This document shows positions 1-6,250 of a stretch of DNA of 9,785 nucleotides, piece after piece. A program made the translations under genes and the position numbers. The DNA lies in assembly GCA_023428515.1 (NCBI GenBank), contig JAEYXI010000648.1, positions 1 through 9,785 of the forward strand, written 5' to 3'. The DNA comes from Pseudomonadota bacterium (lineage in GTDB: Bacteria > Pseudomonadota > Alphaproteobacteria > Rhizobiales > Rhizobiaceae). The stretch's first letter is position 1. The number at the start of each line of letters is the position of its first letter. The notes under the pieces were generated by a model. It had not been told where the DNA came from. It saw nothing but the letters and a program-made list of their open reading frames with translations, and made no database searches.

Positions 1-60
1 ATGAGACAGGGGGAGGATCCGCGGCGGTACCGCGGGTGTGGCCCTGGGTATTTTCCAGCT

Positions 61-75
61 AGGAGCGAGGCGGTG
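61..75 (+). promoter_or_regulatory. Ribosome binding site deciding the ABC ATPase start
   Basis: AGGAG at 61-65 is followed by a 7-base spacer and GTG at 73, with a second GTG at 76. This is the best Shine-Dalgarno and start pair near the conserved N terminus. The alternative ATG at position 1 has no visible upstream sequence to judge. That ATG forms ATGA with a TGA at 2-4, so a coupled start with an upstream gene cannot be excluded. Confidence 0.5.
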
Positions 76-1146
76 GTGACGAAAACCGTGCTCGACATCG
101 ATGGCGTCAGCAAAAATTTCGGCCGGCTGACGGCGGTCGACAGTGTGTCGCTTGATATCCGCGAGAACGAGTTCTTCGCGCTGCTCGGGCCGTCGGGCTG
201 CGGCAAGACCACGCTGCTGAGAATGCTTGCAGGCTTCGAGGCGCCGACCGGCGGCAGGATCATGCTCGACGGCGCCGACGTGTCGCGCGTGCCGCCGAAC
301 CGGCGGCCGGTGAATTTGATGTTCCAGTCCTACGCGCTGTTCCCGCATATGACCGTACGCGCCAACATTGCCTACGGGCTGGAGATGGAGCGCAAGTCGG
401 CAAACGAAATTCGCGCCCGCGTGGACGAGATGCTGGCGACGACCCAGCTCGACCCACTCGCAGACCGCAAGCCCGACCAGCTCTCCGGCGGGCAGAAGCA
501 GCGCGTCGCGCTTGCCCGCGCGCTGATCAAGCGGCCGCGCGTGCTGCTGCTCGACGAGCCGCTCGGCGCTCTCGACAAGAAGCTGCGCGGCGAGATGCAG
601 ATCGAGCTGAAGCGGCTGCAGCACGAAGTCGGCATCACCTTCATCGTCGTCACGCATGACCAGGAAGAGGCGCTGGTCATGGCCGATCGTATGGCGGTGC
701 TAAGGGACGGCAAGCTGCTGCAATGCGACACGCCGCATGAGGTCTACGAGCATCCGGCCGATGCCTTCGTCGCGGGTTTCATTGGCGTGATGAATTTCTG
801 CGAGGGCACGGCGTTCGCCGAGGGCGGGGTGAAAGCGCGCGACGGTTCGATCATCGCCGGCGCGCTGCCGCAAGCAATCGCGGGAGGCGAAGCGGCGATC
901 GCGGCGGTGCGGCCGGAGCGCGTGGTGCTCTTCCCGCCGGCTGACATCCACAATCGAACAACAGGCGCGATCGAGGCGCTCGCCTATCATGGGCTCGACC
1001 TCCAGCTTCACGTCCGCACTAAGCTGGCCGACAAGCCCTTCCTCGTCCGCGTCACCGCAGACACTGCCGACCGCCGCAAGCTTGCTGTCGGCGACTCCGT
1101 CGAGATCGGTTGGTCGGCAGCGGACACACGCATCTTCAGGAATTGA
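73..1146 (+). CDS. ABC transporter ATP-binding protein, polyamine (PotA)-like
   Basis: This is the cytoplasmic ATPase that powers an ABC importer, of the spermidine/putrescine (PotA/CysA/MalK-like) class. Counting from the GTG at 73 (357 aa), the ordered motifs are all intact: Walker A GPSGCGKTT (39-47), Q-loop Gln85 in LMFQSYALFP, signature LSGGQ (137-141), Walker B VLLLDEP (157-163), D-loop GALD and switch His195 in VVTHD. After about residue 235 comes the C-terminal part expected to hold a TOBE-type regulatory domain, including the typical AAVRPE stretch. I chose GTG 73 because AGGAG lies 7 bases upstream and the family normally starts 5-15 residues before the first beta strand (LDIDGVSKNFG). 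The frame is open back to an ATG at position 1, which would add 24 atypical residues. No permease or binding protein is in the window; they probably lie upstream. The stop is 11 bp before the glycosyltransferase. The substrate is inferred from neighbours and could instead be another small organic cation. Confidence 0.93.
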   Translation: MVTKTVLDIDGVSKNFGRLTAVDSVSLDIRENEFFALLGPSGCGKTTLLRMLAGFEAPTGGRIMLDGADVSRVPPNRRPVNLMFQSYALFPHMTVRANIAYGLEMERKSANEIRARVDEMLATTQLDPLADRKPDQLSGGQKQRVALARALIKRPRVLLLDEPLGALDKKLRGEMQIELKRLQHEVGITFIVVTHDQEEALVMADRMAVLRDGKLLQCDTPHEVYEHPADAFVAGFIGVMNFCEGTAFAEGGVKARDGSIIAGALPQAIAGGEAAIAAVRPERVVLFPPADIHNRTTGAIEALAYHGLDLQLHVRTKLADKPFLVRVTADTADRRKLAVGDSVEIGWSAADTRIFRN

Positions 1147-1157
1147 GAGGACGAACC

Positions 1158-2432
1158 ATGGCGCAAAAGACGATCGCATTCTTTCCCGAGGCGGCCTACG
1201 GGCCGGCGCTGAATTCCGTCGGCATCGCGCAGGCGGTCGAGGCGCGCGGCCACAAGGCGGTGTTCCTCTCCGACCCCGGCTTCGTCGACGTCTACAAGGG
1301 TTATGGTTTCGAGGCTCATCCGGTGAACCTCTCCGAGCCGATGCCGCCGGAGAAGATGGCGAAGTTCTGGGAGGATTTCATCAACGGCCACATCCCGAAT
1401 TTCAGGAAGTCGCCCTACGATCAGGTCGACAACTACGTGAAGGATTGCTGGACGGCGATCGTCGACAGCGCGAAGTGGGCTGAGAAGGATCTGCCGGGCG
1501 TGCTGGCGAAGATCAAGCCCGACGTCATCTGTGTCGACAACGTCATCCTGTTTCCGGCTATAAAACAGTTCGGCGTGCCGTGGGTGCGCGTCATCTCCTG
1601 CTCGGAGAACGAGATCGAGGACGAGGACATCCCACCGCATCTTTCCGGCTGTGGCGAGAACGACCACGCCTGCCACAAGGCCTATCGCGATCACTTCAAC
1701 GAAGTCATCAAGCCGATCCACGACGACTTCAATGCGTTCCTGCAGTCGACTAACGAAAAGCCTTATCCGATCGGGCAGTTCTTCGAGGCCTCGCCTCATC
1801 TCAATCTGCTGCTCTATCCGGAGGCGGTGAAGTTCAAGCGCAGGCATCCGCTCGATCGGGAAAAATTCCAGTATCTTGAGGGATGCGTGCGCAAGGAGGC
1901 GGCTTATGAAGTGCCGACCTTCGCTGAAAACAATGACGGCCCGCTGATCTACGTCTCCTTCGGCTCGCTCGGCGCCGGCGACACGGAACTGCTGAAACGC
2001 GTGATCGCGGCGATCGGCAACTCGCCCTACCGGGCGCTGGTCAATGTCGGGGGATACAAGGAACAGTATTCCGACGTGCCTGGGAATGTGATCATCGAGG
2101 GCTGGTTTCCGCAACCGTCGGTCATTCCGCAGGTCGATGCCGTCATCCATCACGGCGGCAACAACTCATTCACGGAGTGCCTCTACTTCGGCAAGCCGGC
2201 TATCATCATGCCCTATGTCTGGGACGGGCACGATAACGCGACGCGGGTGCAGGAGACCGGCCACGGCTTCAAGATGCCGCGCTACGACTGGACCGAGGCC
2301 GAACTGCTCGCCAAGCTCGAGGCCTGCCTCACCGACAAGGCGATGAAGGCGAAGCTCGCTGAGACGTCGAAGCACATGCAGTCGCAGAATGGGCCGGAAA
2401 AGGCGGCGGGCCTGCTGGAAAAGTTGCTGTGA
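1158..2432 (+). CDS. GT1/MGT-like UDP-glycosyltransferase
   Basis: A 424-aa glycosyltransferase with the two-domain GT-B architecture of the GT1 (UGT/macrolide glycosyltransferase) family, which transfers sugar from a nucleotide donor to a small acceptor. The donor-binding signature is clear in the C-terminal half: YVSFGS (265-270), WFPQ (316-319), HHGGNNSFTE (331-340), then P352 and D356 to N360-A361. The N-terminal domain begins KTIAFFP and contains VEARGHKAVFL, typical of the acceptor domain. Two usual residues differ. The G-H pair carrying the catalytic His aligns with G15-P16, and the D-Q pair that contacts the sugar reads D356-G357. The start is ATG 1158, with GAGAGG 7 bases upstream. 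It sits inside a transporter/catabolic operon, and its stop overlaps the next start (GTGA). The acceptor and sugar are unknown; it may modify the imported compound or an intermediate, or have a non-standard activity. Confidence 0.88.
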   Translation: MAQKTIAFFPEAAYGPALNSVGIAQAVEARGHKAVFLSDPGFVDVYKGYGFEAHPVNLSEPMPPEKMAKFWEDFINGHIPNFRKSPYDQVDNYVKDCWTAIVDSAKWAEKDLPGVLAKIKPDVICVDNVILFPAIKQFGVPWVRVISCSENEIEDEDIPPHLSGCGENDHACHKAYRDHFNEVIKPIHDDFNAFLQSTNEKPYPIGQFFEASPHLNLLLYPEAVKFKRRHPLDREKFQYLEGCVRKEAAYEVPTFAENNDGPLIYVSFGSLGAGDTELLKRVIAAIGNSPYRALVNVGGYKEQYSDVPGNVIIEGWFPQPSVIPQVDAVIHHGGNNSFTECLYFGKPAIIMPYVWDGHDNATRVQETGHGFKMPRYDWTEAELLAKLEACLTDKAMKAKLAETSKHMQSQNGPEKAAGLLEKLL

Positions 2433-3154
2433 CCTCCGCTGCGCCGCATCTATACGAGGCTACGACGCGTACCGACCTTTTGGACTGGGGCGTGCAATCC
2501 GACGCGATCGAAGGCGTGTCGCGCTCGACTGGCCGGCTCGTCCATAAGGGACCGTACAATCGTCCCGAGGTCGGCATATGGGTCTGCACGGAAGGACGGT
2601 GGCGGCTGTCCATCCCGCGCGACGAGCTCTGTCATTTCGTGGCCGGGCGCGCGACCTATCGCGAGGATGATGGCGAGTTGGTCGAGGTCGAGGCGGGTAC
2701 TGTCGTGATGTTTCCGGCAGGCTGGACCGGCGAATGCACCGTCCATGCCGAGATGCGCAATGTTTACATGCTGGCCGAGGATGAGCCCGCAATCAAAGGA
2801 AAGACCATGACCACGACACCGACGATGAAGAAGCCGCTCGAACAGACCGAACTGGTCGACTGGGGCGTGATCCCGACGATGATCGAGGGTGAGTCGCGCA
2901 CGTCGGGCAAGCTGCTGCACAAGGGCCCGGAGGGACGCTCGGAATGCGGGCTGTGGGTCTGCACGCCAGGCAAGTGGAACTGCCACGTCACGCGCGACGA
3001 GTTCTGTCACTTTCTCGAAGGGCGCTGCACCTATGTGCACGAGTCCGGCGAGGTGATTGAGATCGTGCCGGATACGGCGGCCTTCTTCCCGCAGGATTGG
3101 AAGGGCGTCTGCACAGTCCATGAGACGATCAAGAAAGTGTACATGATCCGCTGA
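2429..3154 (+). CDS. Tandem DUF861-type cupin protein (two cupin domains)
   Basis: A 241-aa protein made of two copies of a small cupin domain of the DUF861/Cupin_3 type, the fold related to ureidoglycine aminohydrolase domains. Domain 1 covers residues 13-115 and domain 2 residues 138-240, at a constant offset of 125 residues without gaps. About half of the aligned positions are identical by my count. Shared landmarks are L-DWGV, IEG-SR, HKGP, WVCT-G-W, RDE-CHF--GR-TY, GE, FP--W-G-CTVH and VYM. The family is a beta-barrel often binding a metal; conserved His, Glu and Cys residues (for example in RDExCHF and CTVH) are candidate ligands, but no reaction can be assigned. It starts with GTG 2429, overlapping the glycosyltransferase stop by 4 bp, and ends 9 bp before the aldehyde dehydrogenase. 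An internal ribosome-site and ATG pair at the domain junction suggests the second domain may also be made alone. No signal peptide is seen, so it is probably cytoplasmic. Confidence 0.88.
   Translation: MTSAAPHLYEATTRTDLLDWGVQSDAIEGVSRSTGRLVHKGPYNRPEVGIWVCTEGRWRLSIPRDELCHFVAGRATYREDDGELVEVEAGTVVMFPAGWTGECTVHAEMRNVYMLAEDEPAIKGKTMTTTPTMKKPLEQTELVDWGVIPTMIEGESRTSGKLLHKGPEGRSECGLWVCTPGKWNCHVTRDEFCHFLEGRCTYVHESGEVIEIVPDTAAFFPQDWKGVCTVHETIKKVYMIR
2465..3148 (+). repeat. Internal tandem duplication of a cupin domain
   Basis: Codons 13-115 and 138-240 of the double cupin encode gaplessly alignable copies, roughly 50% identical by eye, at a period of 375 bp. The divergence indicates an old duplication and fusion rather than a recent repeat. 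Confidence 0.85.
2795..2809 (+). promoter_or_regulatory. Internal ribosome binding site and ATG before the second cupin domain
   Basis: AAAGGA (2795-2800), overlapping AGGAAAG, lies 6 bases before an in-frame ATG at 2807, exactly in the linker between the two cupin domains. Initiation here would yield a 115-aa single-domain cupin ending at 3154. It could be a relic of a formerly separate gene fused by loss of the upstream stop, or a working internal start giving both long and short products. Confidence 0.5.
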
Positions 3155-3163
3155 GGCCGCCTC

Positions 3164-4672
3164 ATGGAATTTTCGCCCGACAAACCGGCCTTCTTCATCA
3201 ACCCGTCCTATCGGACGATGAGCGGCGCCCGGCGCGCCGTGATCGATCCGGCGACGCTGGAGACCGTCGGCGTCATCGCCGCCGCGACCGAGGCGGAGAT
3301 CGATGGGGTGCTGACGGCCGCTGCGAAGGCGCAGAAGGAATGGAAGGCGCTAGACGCCAAGTCGCGCGCGAAACACCTGCACACAGTCGCCAACGCCATC
3401 GAGGCGGCGGACTTCACTGGCTGCGCCGAGCTGATGGTGCGCGAGATGGGCAAGCCCTATCCCGAGGCGATCGGCGAAATTGCTAACTGCGCGCCCATCT
3501 TCCGCTACTATGCCGAGATGGCGCGTGACGAGGCCGGCAAGATCGCCGGCACGACGCAGGCGGGCTCATTCCAGTATGCGCGCTACGAGCCCTACGGCGT
3601 CTCCGTGCACATCATGCCTTACAACTTCCCGATCCTCTTGATGTGCTGGACGGTCGCGGCGTCGCTCGCCGGCGGCAATGCCTGCATCATCAAGCCGGCC
3701 GAGGCGACGACGCTTTCGACGCTCGACTACATGACGGTGTTCCGCTCGCTGCCGGAGGGGCTGGTCTCCTGCCTGCCGGGTGGCGCGGAGACGGGTAAGG
3801 CGCTGGTCGAATCCGACCGCACGCACGCGGTGGCTTTCACCGGTTCTGTCGCGGCGGGCCGCCGCGTTGCGGTAGCGTGTGCTGAACGGACAAAACCCTG
3901 TGTCATTGAGGCGGGTGGCAGCGATCCGTTGATCGTCAGCGCGCATGCGCCGCTGGAGGTCGCGGCGGCCGGCAGCGTGACGGCGGCGTTCCATCTCTCC
4001 GGCCAGGTCTGCACTTCGGCCGAGCGCTTCTTCGTGGTCGATTCCGTGCATGACCGTTTCGTCGAACTATTCGCCGAGAAGACGCGAAACTTGCGCATCG
4101 GCAACGGCATGGACGAGACCGAGATCGGCCCGCTGGTCAGCGAGGCGGCGCGCGCCAAGGTGATGCGACTGGTGGACGATGCGGTGGCGCATGGAGCGAA
4201 GGCCGTCACCGGCGGGCGCGTTCCGCCCGAGCACAATGTCGGCTGGTTCTACGAGCCGACGATCCTCACCGGCGTGACGCCTGATATGGCGATCTGCAGG
4301 GAAGAATGTTTCGGGCCGGTCGCCGCGATCTGCCGCGTCGCCGATTTCGACGAGGCGATCCGGCTTGCCAATGACAGTCCGTTCGGGCTTGGCGCGTCGA
4401 TCTTCACCACCGACCTCGCCGAGGCGCATGAAGCCGCTGAGCGGCTGGAGGCCGGCATGGTGTGGGTCAACAACCCGCTGATCGACAATGACGCGCTACC
4501 GTTCGGGGGCTGGAAGGCTTCCGGTATCGGCCGCGAGCTCGGACGGCAGGGGCTCGACGCCTTCCGCCGCTCGAAGATGGTAATCATCGACCACAAGCCA
4601 GTGGTGCAGGATTGGTGGTATCCTTATCCTGACGCATGGTTCCGCAAGGCGGGGGGACGCAAGCATGTCTAA
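3164..4672 (+). CDS. NAD(P)-dependent aldehyde dehydrogenase
   Basis: A full-length 502-aa aldehyde dehydrogenase that oxidises an aldehyde to the carboxylate in the cytoplasm. The catalytic set is complete: N154 in MPYNFP, K177 in CIIKPAE, the coenzyme loop FTGSVAAG (225-232), general base E249 in IEAGGSDP, nucleophile C283 in SGQVCTSAERF, and the EECFGPV segment (380-386). The GGSDP and GQVC wording recalls the Sad/YneI succinate-semialdehyde dehydrogenase group, although the usual ELGG is EAGG here. The last 25 residues form an aromatic tail (WWYPYP near 484-489). The start is ATG 3164 with GAGG 7 bases upstream. It lies 9 bp after the cupin and 8 bp before the glutamine synthetase homologue. 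By analogy with PuuA/PuuC it may oxidise a gamma-glutamyl-amino-aldehyde or an aldehyde from the imported amine; the substrate is inferred from context only. Confidence 0.94.
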   Translation: MEFSPDKPAFFINPSYRTMSGARRAVIDPATLETVGVIAAATEAEIDGVLTAAAKAQKEWKALDAKSRAKHLHTVANAIEAADFTGCAELMVREMGKPYPEAIGEIANCAPIFRYYAEMARDEAGKIAGTTQAGSFQYARYEPYGVSVHIMPYNFPILLMCWTVAASLAGGNACIIKPAEATTLSTLDYMTVFRSLPEGLVSCLPGGAETGKALVESDRTHAVAFTGSVAAGRRVAVACAERTKPCVIEAGGSDPLIVSAHAPLEVAAAGSVTAAFHLSGQVCTSAERFFVVDSVHDRFVELFAEKTRNLRIGNGMDETEIGPLVSEAARAKVMRLVDDAVAHGAKAVTGGRVPPEHNVGWFYEPTILTGVTPDMAICREECFGPVAAICRVADFDEAIRLANDSPFGLGASIFTTDLAEAHEAAERLEAGMVWVNNPLIDNDALPFGGWKASGIGRELGRQGLDAFRRSKMVIIDHKPVVQDWWYPYPDAWFRKAGGRKHV

Positions 4673-4680
4673 GGCGTGTC

Positions 4681-6039
4681 ATGGATAAAGCCGTCATGGG
4701 CGGTGCGGCCGACTGGATCAGGCAACACGACGTTCGCGAGGTCGAGTGCCTGATCCCCGACATGAACGGCGTGCTGCGCGGCAAGGTGCTGCCGGCGCAA
4801 AAATTCCTGAAGGCGATCGACGGAGGCGCGCTCTACATGCCGACCAGCGCGCTGCTGGTCTGCGTCGACGGTAATTATTCGGGATCGATCGACGAAGGCT
4901 TTGCCTATGGCGATCCCGACATGCTGCTGGTCCCGGACTTGGACTCGCTGCGTCTCGCGCCGGGCACCGAGCCGCAACGGGCGTTCGTACTCGCTGACGC
5001 CTGCTATCCGGAAGACCGGCTGTGGAGCGCCTTGCCACGCTCGCTGCTGAAGTCGGTGATTGCGCTCTACGCGGAAAAAGGCTGGCGCGCGGTGGTGGCG
5101 CCCGAGCTCGAATTCTATGTCACGTCGCTCAATCCCGATCCCCGCGACCCAGTGGCCGCGCCAGTCCTGGCGAATGGCCGCAAGGAAAGCGCGCAGCATC
5201 CCTACGACATGGAGGCGCTCGAACTGTTCGACCCGGTGATGCGCAGGATCTACGAGCATTGCGCGGTCGCCGGCATCGCCGTCGATACGCTCAGTCACGA
5301 AACCGGCGCTGCGCAACTAGAGGTCAACCTGCTGCATGGCGACCCGCTCGATCTCGCCGACCAGGTGGTGTTGTTCAAGCGCATAGCGCGCAAGGCGGCG
5401 GCCGAGCAGGGCATGAACATCACCTTCATGGCAAAGCCCATGGCTGAGCAAGCCGGCAGCGCGATGCACCTGCATGCCTCTCTGGTCAACGCGGCGGGCG
5501 AAAACCTCTTCGCCGACGAAGAAGGCACGGACACGCCGATGTTCCGGCACTTCATGGGCGGCCTGCAGAAATATATTCCAGAGGTGCTGCCGCTCTTTGC
5601 GCCGCATGTGAATTCCTACCGGCGCATACGCCCGAGCCTCAGCGCGCCGGCCAATGTCGAGTGGTCGCACGACAACCGGTCCTGCGGCTTGCGTGTGCCG
5701 AAAGCTGGGCGGGATGCGCGGCGCGTCGAGAACCGACTGCCGGGCGCCGACGCCAACCCGTATCTCGCCATCGCCGCCACGCTGCTTTGCGGCTACCTCG
5801 GCGTGGAGGAGCGGCTTGAACGGCGCGCCGAGGCCCTCGGCAATGTCTATCAGGCGGAAACCACGCTGCCGAAGACGATGGCGCAGGCGCTCGACCGGTT
5901 CATCGTCTGCGCGCCGACGCGTGCGCTGCTCGGCGAGGAATTCTTCCAGACCTTCGTGCGCGTGAAGCAGCGGGAACACGACGCTTTCGAAAGTGTCGTG
6001 ACGGCCTGGGAACGCGAGCACCTGCTGCTCAAGGCGTAG
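4681..6039 (+). CDS. Glutamine synthetase-family gamma-glutamyl-amine ligase (PuuA/IpuC-like)
   Basis: A 452-aa member of the type I glutamine synthetase superfamily. Active-site elements are all visible: E142 and E144 in APELEFY, E207 and E214 in HETGAAQLEVN, H263 in GSAMHLH (normally GSGMH), R317 in NSYRRIRPS, R333 in DNRSCGLRVP, and E350/R352 in RVENRLPGADANPY. The ATP/glutamate machinery therefore looks functional. The N-terminal region lacks a recognisable DGSS ammonium-site motif, and I see no adenylylation-type Tyr motif. That fits the PuuA/IpuC/gamma-glutamylamide branch, which joins glutamate to an amine instead of ammonia. Neighbours (importer ATPase, aldehyde dehydrogenase) support an amine substrate. 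ATG 4681 was chosen because upstream in-frame codons overlap the dehydrogenase gene; an AAGG lies 6 bases before it, and ATG 4696 is a fallback. This appears to be the last gene of the operon. Ordinary nitrogen assimilation cannot be fully excluded. Confidence 0.9.
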   Translation: MDKAVMGGAADWIRQHDVREVECLIPDMNGVLRGKVLPAQKFLKAIDGGALYMPTSALLVCVDGNYSGSIDEGFAYGDPDMLLVPDLDSLRLAPGTEPQRAFVLADACYPEDRLWSALPRSLLKSVIALYAEKGWRAVVAPELEFYVTSLNPDPRDPVAAPVLANGRKESAQHPYDMEALELFDPVMRRIYEHCAVAGIAVDTLSHETGAAQLEVNLLHGDPLDLADQVVLFKRIARKAAAEQGMNITFMAKPMAEQAGSAMHLHASLVNAAGENLFADEEGTDTPMFRHFMGGLQKYIPEVLPLFAPHVNSYRRIRPSLSAPANVEWSHDNRSCGLRVPKAGRDARRVENRLPGADANPYLAIAATLLCGYLGVEERLERRAEALGNVYQAETTLPKTMAQALDRFIVCAPTRALLGEEFFQTFVRVKQREHDAFESVVTAWEREHLLLKA

Positions 6040-6064
6040 CCGAAAAGCGCGGCGGCCCGAGAGC

Positions 6065-6094
6065 CGTCAGCGATAACGGCGTCGCGCGCTGACG
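6065..6094 (+). terminator. Hairpin downstream of the first operon, possible weak terminator
   Basis: CGTCAGCG (6065-6072) and CGCTGACG (6087-6094) form a perfect 8-bp stem with a 14-base loop, beginning 26 bp after the glutamine synthetase homologue stop. No T-run follows, so it is not a classical intrinsic terminator. It may stabilise the 3' end or assist Rho-dependent termination. Confidence 0.35.
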
Positions 6095-6116
6095 AGATTC
6101 CGCAAAGCATGCATTT

Positions 6117-6124
6117 TGTCGACA
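6117..6124. promoter_or_regulatory. Palindromic operator site 1 (TGTCGACA), upstream of the promoter
   Basis: This 8-bp perfect palindrome lies about 28 bp upstream of the -35 element. It is the first of three identical cores at 6117, 6179 and 6241. It has the weakest flanking symmetry of the three. As a remote site it could bind a second regulator dimer and support looping or cooperative binding. Confidence 0.5.
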
Positions 6125-6150
6125 GATTGGCGCGTGTCGCCGTTCCGTCG

Positions 6151-6180
6151 CTTGACTTCTGTCGTTTACGCCAACTATTG
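6151..6180 (+). promoter_or_regulatory. Sigma-70-type promoter of the second operon
   Basis: CTTGAC at 6151-6156 and CTATTG at 6175-6180 are separated by 18 bases. They resemble the alphaproteobacterial housekeeping consensus (CTTGAC, CTATAT). This predicts transcription starting near 6187-6190 and a leader of about 50 bases. The -10 overlaps operator site 2, which points to repression by blocking RNA polymerase. Confidence 0.55.
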
Positions 6181-6189
6181 TCGACAATA
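6176..6189. promoter_or_regulatory. Palindromic operator site 2 (TATTGTCGACAATA), on the -10
   Basis: A perfect 14-bp palindrome centred between 6182 and 6183, the longest of the three related sites. It covers the proposed -10 and probably reaches the transcription start. Operators of the form TTGTnnACAA are typical of FadR/FCD-type GntR repressors, so such a regulator, encoded outside the window, is the leading guess. Another dimeric repressor is possible. Confidence 0.65.
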
Positions 6190-6192
6190 TCG

Positions 6193-6206
6193 GCGCTAAC
6201 CAGCGC
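6193..6206 (+). other. Small hairpin in the predicted mRNA leader
   Basis: GCGCT (6193-6197) and AGCGC (6202-6206) pair around an AACC tetraloop, just after the predicted transcription start. It may protect the 5' end of the transcript. It is short and could be chance in GC-rich DNA. Confidence 0.25.
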
Positions 6207-6238
6207 TGCGCTCCTGATTAACCGCTTTGGGGAACATT

Positions 6239-6250
6239 AATGTCGACATT
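6239..6250. promoter_or_regulatory. Palindromic operator site 3 (AATGTCGACATT), over the start codon
   Basis: A perfect 12-bp palindrome that includes the ATG start at 6240-6242. Its core begins exactly 62 bp after the core of site 2. A protein bound here would sit about 60 bp inside the transcript, as a roadblock or as the downstream partner of a repression loop. The core also encodes part of Met-Ser-Thr-Phe, so coding constraint could explain some of it. Confidence 0.5.

Noticed and set aside
24..33. GCGGTACCGC palindrome as an operator
   Set aside because: A single GC-rich 10-bp palindrome at the window edge with no repeat elsewhere and no promoter elements; chance is likely.
1532..1539. 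A TGTCGACA inside the glycosyltransferase gene as a fourth operator
   Set aside because: It encodes Cys-Val-Asp-Asn in frame, has no promoter nearby and does not fit the 62-bp series; probably chance from codon use.
1008..2153. 381-codon open frame on the minus strand opposite the glycosyltransferase
   Set aside because: Shadow of a confidently assigned gene; no recognisable motif or ribosome site, and it runs across the ATPase/glycosyltransferase boundary.
4636..4680. Upstream extension of the glutamine synthetase homologue from an ATG inside the dehydrogenase gene
   Set aside because: It would overlap the dehydrogenase by 37 bp and add 15 residues of non-family sequence; ATG 4681 gives the expected N terminus.
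5317..6021. 234-codon minus-strand frame opposite the glutamine synthetase homologue
   Set aside because: Antisense shadow; the plus strand carries the full set of glutamine synthetase motifs here.
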